A stretch of DNA of 64,000 nt from Dioszegia crocea (Eukaryota > Basidiomycota > Tremellomycetes > Tremellales > Bulleribasidiaceae), in NCBI GenBank assembly GCA_001600615.1, contig BCKK01000007.1:774431-838430 (forward strand). The letters run 5' to 3'. Position numbers and translations under genes: made by a program. Positions 62,809 to 64,000 of this stretch are shown one piece after another. The notes beneath the pieces are model-generated. The model ran no database searches and was not told the DNA's origin. It saw only the letters and a list, made by a program, of their open reading frames with translations. Numbering within the stretch: position 1 is the stretch's first letter; each line of letters starts with the position of its first letter.

Positions 62809-64000
62809 CTACCGACCTGTAGATCCTTGTACAACATCTGCCTCCCGTCGAATCCTCTCAATATCCTGCCGCGTGAGATGCTGAGGCGCGTCAGCTACAT
62901 CGTTTTCATCGCCCTTCATCGCCGGGGGAGTCGGGGAACTTGAAGGTATAACTCACTTGTTTCTCGCATAGTAGACGAAACAAGCTATCTCTCGTAGTGT
63001 ACAGGTTCAACGGCGAATCAAACTTATCACTGTCAGCTCGACACCTGAAGCAACAGCAGCATCAAGGGACATCTTAGCTCACCTCAACCACCTTCCCACT
63101 GTCCATCACCATCACTCGATCAAAATACGCCACCGTCTCCAGCCTGTGTGCAATACTCAGTATCGTCGTTCCTGTTCTGCCAAATTCAGCCTGGATGATA
63201 CGCTGAATAAGCGCGTCAGTCCGTGAATCGACAGAGGAGGTAGCTTCGTCCAGAACCAGAATCTTAGGACGGCGGACAAGGGCTCGAGCCAGGGCGACTG
63301 CGAATCATCAGCACGAGTACACCAGCGGGCGATAATTGCAAGATGGACAGGGGTACTTACGCAATTGCTTTTCTCCCACACTGAGATTTCCACCAGCTTC
63401 ACCGATTTCCCCATCCAGCCTGAATTTATCCTTCAGGCTTTGTCCAAACTCAGGCATGAGTCGGATCCGGTCCAGTGCCATATTGAGCTCATGGTCGGTC
63501 CGCTCATTGGTCGGATCGAGGTTTTGTCGGATCGTGCCGCTGAAGAGGAATGCTTCTTGAGGTATGATGGAAAGGCCTTTGTGAAGCTTGAGCAATTCAG
63601 CCTCTGGTCTCACTACAGCATCCAAATGTTTGCAGAACGAAAACTTACAGTGTCAACTCCTAAAGAGACCGTATCCACACCGTCAATGTAGATCTTGCCG
63701 CCAGTCTCAATATCCACCATCCGAAATAAAGCCTGAGTAATCGAGCTCTTTCCTGCTCCCGTCCGACCAATAATCCCGACCTTCTCTGCTGGACGAATGC
63801 TGAAAGATACGCCTTGAAGCACGAGCGGTGAACCAGGCCGATATCGGAGCGAGACGTTTTGGAATTGGATAGCCCCGCTTGAGGGCCATGTGCCAGGTGG
63901 GGGATCTGAAGGTAGGTAGGGGGCGGGTTCAGGGGTGAGTTTGAGGTAATGCTGAATTCTTTCGACGTTGTTCTGAAGCATCAGCTGAGTGTAACTCCGA
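62809..64000 (-). CDS. ABCC-type (MRP/YOR1-like) ABC transporter, 3' partial fragment at right edge
   Basis: Only the C-terminal part is inside the window; the 5' end lies beyond 64,000. Exons on the minus strand are 64000-63649, 63601-63361, 63297-63083, 63022-62957 and 62880-62809 (314 residues visible). The second nucleotide-binding domain is complete: linker ERIQHYLKL, Walker [10 protein letters not shown]-loop [13 protein letters not shown], signature [16 protein letters not shown], Walker [13 protein letters not shown] and H-loop SIAHRLETV. The DEATSSVD box and the short Lys/Arg-rich tail after LLCEKQ are typical of ABCC full-length exporters of conjugates and drugs. Two acceptors (AGAG before GCT at 63601, and AAG at 63022) are non-ideal but required by the frame. 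Confidence 0.9.

Overview
The window is nuclear DNA from a basidiomycete yeast, most likely a tremellomycete close to Cryptococcus or Kwoniella. The evidence is the gene structure: genes packed a few hundred bases apart, many short introns (mostly 43-70 nt, GTGAGT/GTAAGT/GTATGT donors, CTGAC/CTGAT-type branch sites, CAG/TAG acceptors), and a PRP16 gene cut into about 21 exons. No rRNA, tRNA, CRISPR array or complete transposon was seen. All exon models below were built by hand from splice signals and reading-frame continuity.

Left part (1-21,400), mainly conserved single-copy genes: the 3' part of a membrane alpha/beta-hydrolase-like gene; two small neighbouring genes that look like diverged paralogs; a large coiled-coil/low-complexity gene (minus); MDM34 of the ERMES complex; a small tail-anchored ORF; CCS1, the copper chaperone of Cu/Zn superoxide dismutase (minus); a large gene with an N-terminal TPP1/ACD-like OB-fold (putative shelterin subunit); and ADE2 of purine synthesis (minus).

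Middle part (21,580-36,080): a tandem array of six paralogous F-box-like genes, all on the plus strand, between ADE2 and an NDUFAF3-like gene. One Ser-rich gene on the minus strand lies between copies 1 and 2. All copies share a three-exon structure with phase 0 and phase 2 introns. Copies 2 and 5 are intact, copy 4 is open but lacks the C-terminal domain, and copies 1, 3 and 6 carry frameshifts and/or premature stops. This is the best candidate for a poorly described, lineage-specific system: an expanding and decaying family of possible ubiquitin-ligase adaptors. The family function is inferred only from the fold-like N-terminus.

Right part (36,300-64,000): an NDUFAF3-like complex I assembly factor; a Myb/SANT-like protein; a 10-exon LtrA-family membrane protein with a GC-AG intron; a divergent pair of unrecognised genes around a 1.1 kb promoter region; PRP16 (second-step splicing helicase) divergent from a THADA/Trm732-family gene; an ACAD11-type aminoglycoside-phosphotransferase-like gene with a 9-nt microexon; mitochondrial ribosomal protein uL3m; a Sel1-repeat chitin-synthase regulator (SKT5-like) with a C-terminal CaaX box; and the C-terminal nucleotide-binding domain of an ABCC transporter running off the right edge.

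Apart from the array, the genes serve separate housekeeping processes and do not form an obvious cluster.
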